Shown piece by piece: positions 9,462-10,916 of a stretch of 10,916 nucleotides of DNA (its first letter is position 1; each line of letters starts with the position of its first letter). The position numbers were made by a program, and so were the translations under genes. The stretch comes from Planctomycetota bacterium. GTDB taxonomy: Bacteria; Planctomycetota; J058; J103. The notes beneath the pieces are model-generated. The model had not been told where the DNA came from. It saw only the letters and a program-made list of their open reading frames with translations, and searched no databases. The DNA is taken from positions 1 to 10,916 of the forward strand of contig RFJN01000131.1 in NCBI GenBank assembly GCA_003694875.1, read 5' to 3'.

Positions 9462-9484
9462 CGGGCGCTTCCCTCGCCCGTTTT
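9462..9484 (+). terminator. Intrinsic terminator after the FHA-GAF-histidine kinase
   Basis: CGGGCG (9462-9467) and CGCCCG (9475-9480) form a perfect 6-bp GC stem with a 7-nt loop, followed directly by TTTT (9481-9484). T-runs are scarce in this DNA, which makes the match notable. The tract is short, so termination may be partial. Confidence 0.6.
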
Positions 9485-9512
9485 GACACCGCGCGCGACC
9501 GCTCGCTACGAT
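9483..9512 (+). promoter_or_regulatory. Sigma70-type promoter for pspA
   Basis: A perfect TTGACA -35 (9483-9488), an 18-nt spacer and TACGAT (9507-9512, 4 of 6 consensus) lie about 50 nt upstream of the pspA ATG. The -35 shares its first two bases with the T-tract of the preceding terminator. I see no sigma54-type GG-N10-GC element near the gene, so control by PspF/sigma54 as in E. coli is not suggested. Confidence 0.6.
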
Positions 9513-9565
9513 CGCGCACGTGGCCGACGGACGAACGGCTGCAGACGCGGAAGGGAGAGAGCGGC

Positions 9566-10288
9566 ATGTGGGAACGACTCAAGCGGGTGTTCCGCTCCAT
9601 GTTCGGATCGGCGGTCGAGGCGATGGAGAACCCCGAGGCGATCCTGAAGCAGAACATCCGGGACCTCGAGGACCAGGTCCCGAAGATGAACGAGTCGATC
9701 GCCATGATCCGGGCCAACCAGACGCTGCTCGAGCGCGAGCTCGACAAGCTCGCGCGCACGGAGCGCGAGCTTGCGGCGAAGATCAAGGCGGCGCTCAAGA
9801 GCGGGCGCCGCGACCTCGCCATGGGCTTCGCCACCCGGCTCGAGCAGGTGCGCTCGGACAAGGCGCAGACCGCGGCGCAACTCGAGGCGGCGCGCGAGGC
9901 CTACGACAAGGCGTTGCATGTCAAGCAGGCGTTCATGCGTGCCAAGGAGGCCAAGGTGCGCGAGGCCACGCGCGCGCTGCAGGCGAGCCGACGTTCGGAG
10001 TGGCAGAAGAAGGTCGCCGACGCGCTCGAGAGCTTCCAGGTCGCCGGGATCGACGCGACCCACGACGAGATGGTGCAGCGGCTCGAACAGAAGGCGGCGC
10101 TCGGCGAGGCGCGGCTCGAGATGGCGCTCGACAGCCTCGAGGTGCAGGATGTGAAGATCGAGCAGGCGGCGCAGGAACTCGAGGCGAACGCCACCCTGCT
10201 CGAGTTCGAGCGGGAACTCGGGCTCGCGCCTCCGCGGGAGCTGCCGGGGGGGCAGAGCGCGGCCGCGGCGCTGCCGTCCTCCGGTTGA
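9566..10288 (+). CDS. pspA: PspA/IM30 (Vipp1) family membrane-stress protein
   Basis: This 240-residue, almost entirely helical protein belongs to the PspA/IM30 family, bacterial members of the ESCRT-III superfamily. They bind the inner face of stressed cytoplasmic membrane and assemble into rings or rods that limit proton leakage. The N-terminus (WERLKRVFRSMFGSAVEAM) is an amphipathic helix fit for membrane insertion. ENPEAILKQNIRDLEDQ, just after it, is the family signature. Long charged helices of alpha1-alpha2 hairpin type and further helices (to about residue 215) follow. The last 20 or so residues are a Pro/Gly/Ala tail. The length is close to E. coli PspA (222) and has no long Vipp1-style C-terminal helix. 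The ATG at 9566 follows AAGGGAGA at good spacing. It has its own promoter and is followed 124 bp later by the MshEN-like gene in the same direction; no pspF, pspB or pspC is visible. Confidence 0.92.
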   Translation: MWERLKRVFRSMFGSAVEAMENPEAILKQNIRDLEDQVPKMNESIAMIRANQTLLERELDKLARTERELAAKIKAALKSGRRDLAMGFATRLEQVRSDKAQTAAQLEAAREAYDKALHVKQAFMRAKEAKVREATRALQASRRSEWQKKVADALESFQVAGIDATHDEMVQRLEQKAALGEARLEMALDSLEVQDVKIEQAAQELEANATLLEFERELGLAPPRELPGGQSAAAALPSSG

Positions 10289-10318
10289 CCGCCTGCGCCG
10301 TGCGGTGCAGGGGGTGGG

Positions 10319-10347
10319 TTGCACGGGCGCGTTCCACGTTGAATCAT
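10319..10347 (+). promoter_or_regulatory. Weak candidate promoter before the MshEN-like gene
   Basis: TTGCAC (10319-10324), a 17-nt spacer and AATCAT (10342-10347, 4 of 6 matches) would start transcription about 60 nt before the ATG at 10413. The -35 is poor (3 of 6), so the gene may equally be read through from pspA. Confidence 0.25.
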
Positions 10348-10358
10348 GGTGCAGCGGA

Positions 10359-10374
10359 CGGCGGCCTGCCGCCG
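10359..10374 (+). repeat. Small GC hairpin between pspA and the next gene
   Basis: CGGCGG and CCGCCG form a perfect 6-bp stem with a CCTG loop. No T-tract follows, so it is not a clear terminator. It would lie in the 5' leader of the next gene if the weak promoter upstream is real, or in a pspA read-through transcript. Confidence 0.3.
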
Positions 10375-10412
10375 GATACAGCGTGGTGGACCCGGCTGGG
10401 GAGAGAGTCGAC

Positions 10413-10877
10413 ATGGCGGACGACAGCAAGGAGAGGGCGCGCAACAAGTTGTTCGGCGTGCGCGCGGTCGAGCGCGGCATGGCGACCGAACAGCAGGTGC
10501 TCGACGCGCTGCGCTCGCAGTACAACGCCAAGGTGCTGCTCGGGCGCCACCTCTTCATCGGCGAGGTGCTGTTGCTCAACGGGGTGATCAACGCGCAGCA
10601 GCTCTCGGAACTGTTGCGCGAGACCGGCGAGATGCACGAGGAGGCCGAGGACGTGCACAGCGGCCGCTTCTTCGGCGACGTCGCGGTCGAACTCGGCTTC
10701 TGCACCCCGGCGCAGGTCTTCGAGGCGCTCAACATCCAGCTCGCCGAGGACCAGCGCGGCGACCGGCACCGGCTGATCGGCGAGATCCTCTACAGCATGG
10801 GAGCGCTGACCGCCGAGCAGGTTCGCACCGTGATCGACCACCTCGTCGACCGCATGCAGGAGCCCATGCAGACCTGA
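10413..10877 (+). CDS. Protein of four GspE/MshE N-terminal-like repeats (duplicated 73-residue module)
   Basis: This 154-residue protein has no enzyme domain. It consists of four repeats resembling the short motif of type II secretion/pilus ATPase N-terminal domains (MshEN, PF05157: RLGxxLxxxGxxxxxxLxxxLxxQ). They begin near 13 (LFGVRAVERGMATEQQV), 48 (FIGEVLLLNGVINAQQL), 86 (FFGDVAVELGFCTPAQV) and 121 (LIGEILYSMGALTAEQV). Repeats 1 and 3 resemble each other, as do 2 and 4, and the key Gly residues are 35 apart within each pair (15/50 and 88/123) and 73 apart between pairs. MshEN domains can bind cyclic di-GMP, but the Arg starting the binding motif is replaced by Leu or Phe in all four repeats, so ligand binding is uncertain. 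No signal peptide is seen, so it is probably cytosolic. The ATG at 10413 follows GGGGAGAGAG at good spacing; the open frame back to 10305 has no supporting ribosome site. Its role is unknown. Confidence 0.78.
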   Translation: MADDSKERARNKLFGVRAVERGMATEQQVLDALRSQYNAKVLLGRHLFIGEVLLLNGVINAQQLSELLRETGEMHEEAEDVHSGRFFGDVAVELGFCTPAQVFEALNIQLAEDQRGDRHRLIGEILYSMGALTAEQVRTVIDHLVDRMQEPMQT

Positions 10878-10916
10878 GCGACAGGCGGCGAGCTCGCGCC
10901 ACGGAATGCTCTCGCG

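Noticed and set aside
6145..10288. Very frequent CTCGAG hexamers
   Set aside because: They arise from the preferred Leu-Glu codon pair CTC-GAG in high-GC, helix-rich coding sequence, so they need no separate explanation.
10285..10290. TTGACC at the end of pspA as a -35 element
   Set aside because: No -10-like hexamer is found 16-18 nt downstream; the sequence there is G-rich, and the TTGACC overlaps the pspA stop codon.

Overview
The window is very GC-rich DNA (roughly 70% G+C by eye), densely packed with bacterial genes. The gene set is a membrane-anchored Ser/Thr kinase, a PrkA-type AAA+ kinase, an FHA-GAF histidine kinase, a PspA homologue and an RdgC homologue. This mix fits a Myxococcota-like or related 'deltaproteobacterial' chromosome best. 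That assignment rests on gene content and style only, because no rRNA or other phylogenetic marker is present. I see no tRNA, rRNA, CRISPR array, insertion sequence or phage gene. It looks like ordinary chromosomal signalling and stress DNA rather than a mobile island.

Left part, minus strand: a leftward run of three genes reads PrkA-family kinase (5888 to 3609), RluA-family pseudouridine synthase (3612 to 2770, start and stop overlapping as ATGA) and a 792-residue Ser/Thr protein kinase (2696 to 318). It meets, 18 bp away, the 3' end of a truncated plus-strand gene for a haem-binding-domain protein. The Ser/Thr kinase carries a striking alpha-solenoid built from about two dozen units of exactly 13 residues, between an N-terminal membrane anchor and the C-terminal kinase domain.

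Right part, plus strand: a 256 bp divergent intergenic region (5889-6144) holds a good minus-strand promoter, placed so that the prkA transcript may be leaderless, and a weaker plus-strand promoter. Next come two adjacent genes that together correspond to RdgC: one matches its N-terminal two thirds and the other, with its own strong Shine-Dalgarno, its C-terminal third. An FHA-GAF-histidine kinase follows, with an intrinsic terminator after it. A TTGACA-N18-TACGAT promoter abuts that terminator and drives a PspA/IM30 gene. The last gene encodes a 154-residue protein made of two copies of a 73-residue module, each holding two GspE/MshE N-terminal-like repeats.

How they may work together (inference): the neighbourhood concentrates phospho-signalling (Ser/Thr kinase, PrkA, FHA phosphothreonine reader, histidine kinase) next to a membrane-stress effector (PspA) and nucleic-acid maintenance (RdgC pair, RluA-type enzyme). 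No single pathway can be read from the sequence. The least expected items are the 13-residue solenoid kinase, the split RdgC, the PrkA variant with an altered Walker B region, and the duplicated MshEN-like protein beside pspA.
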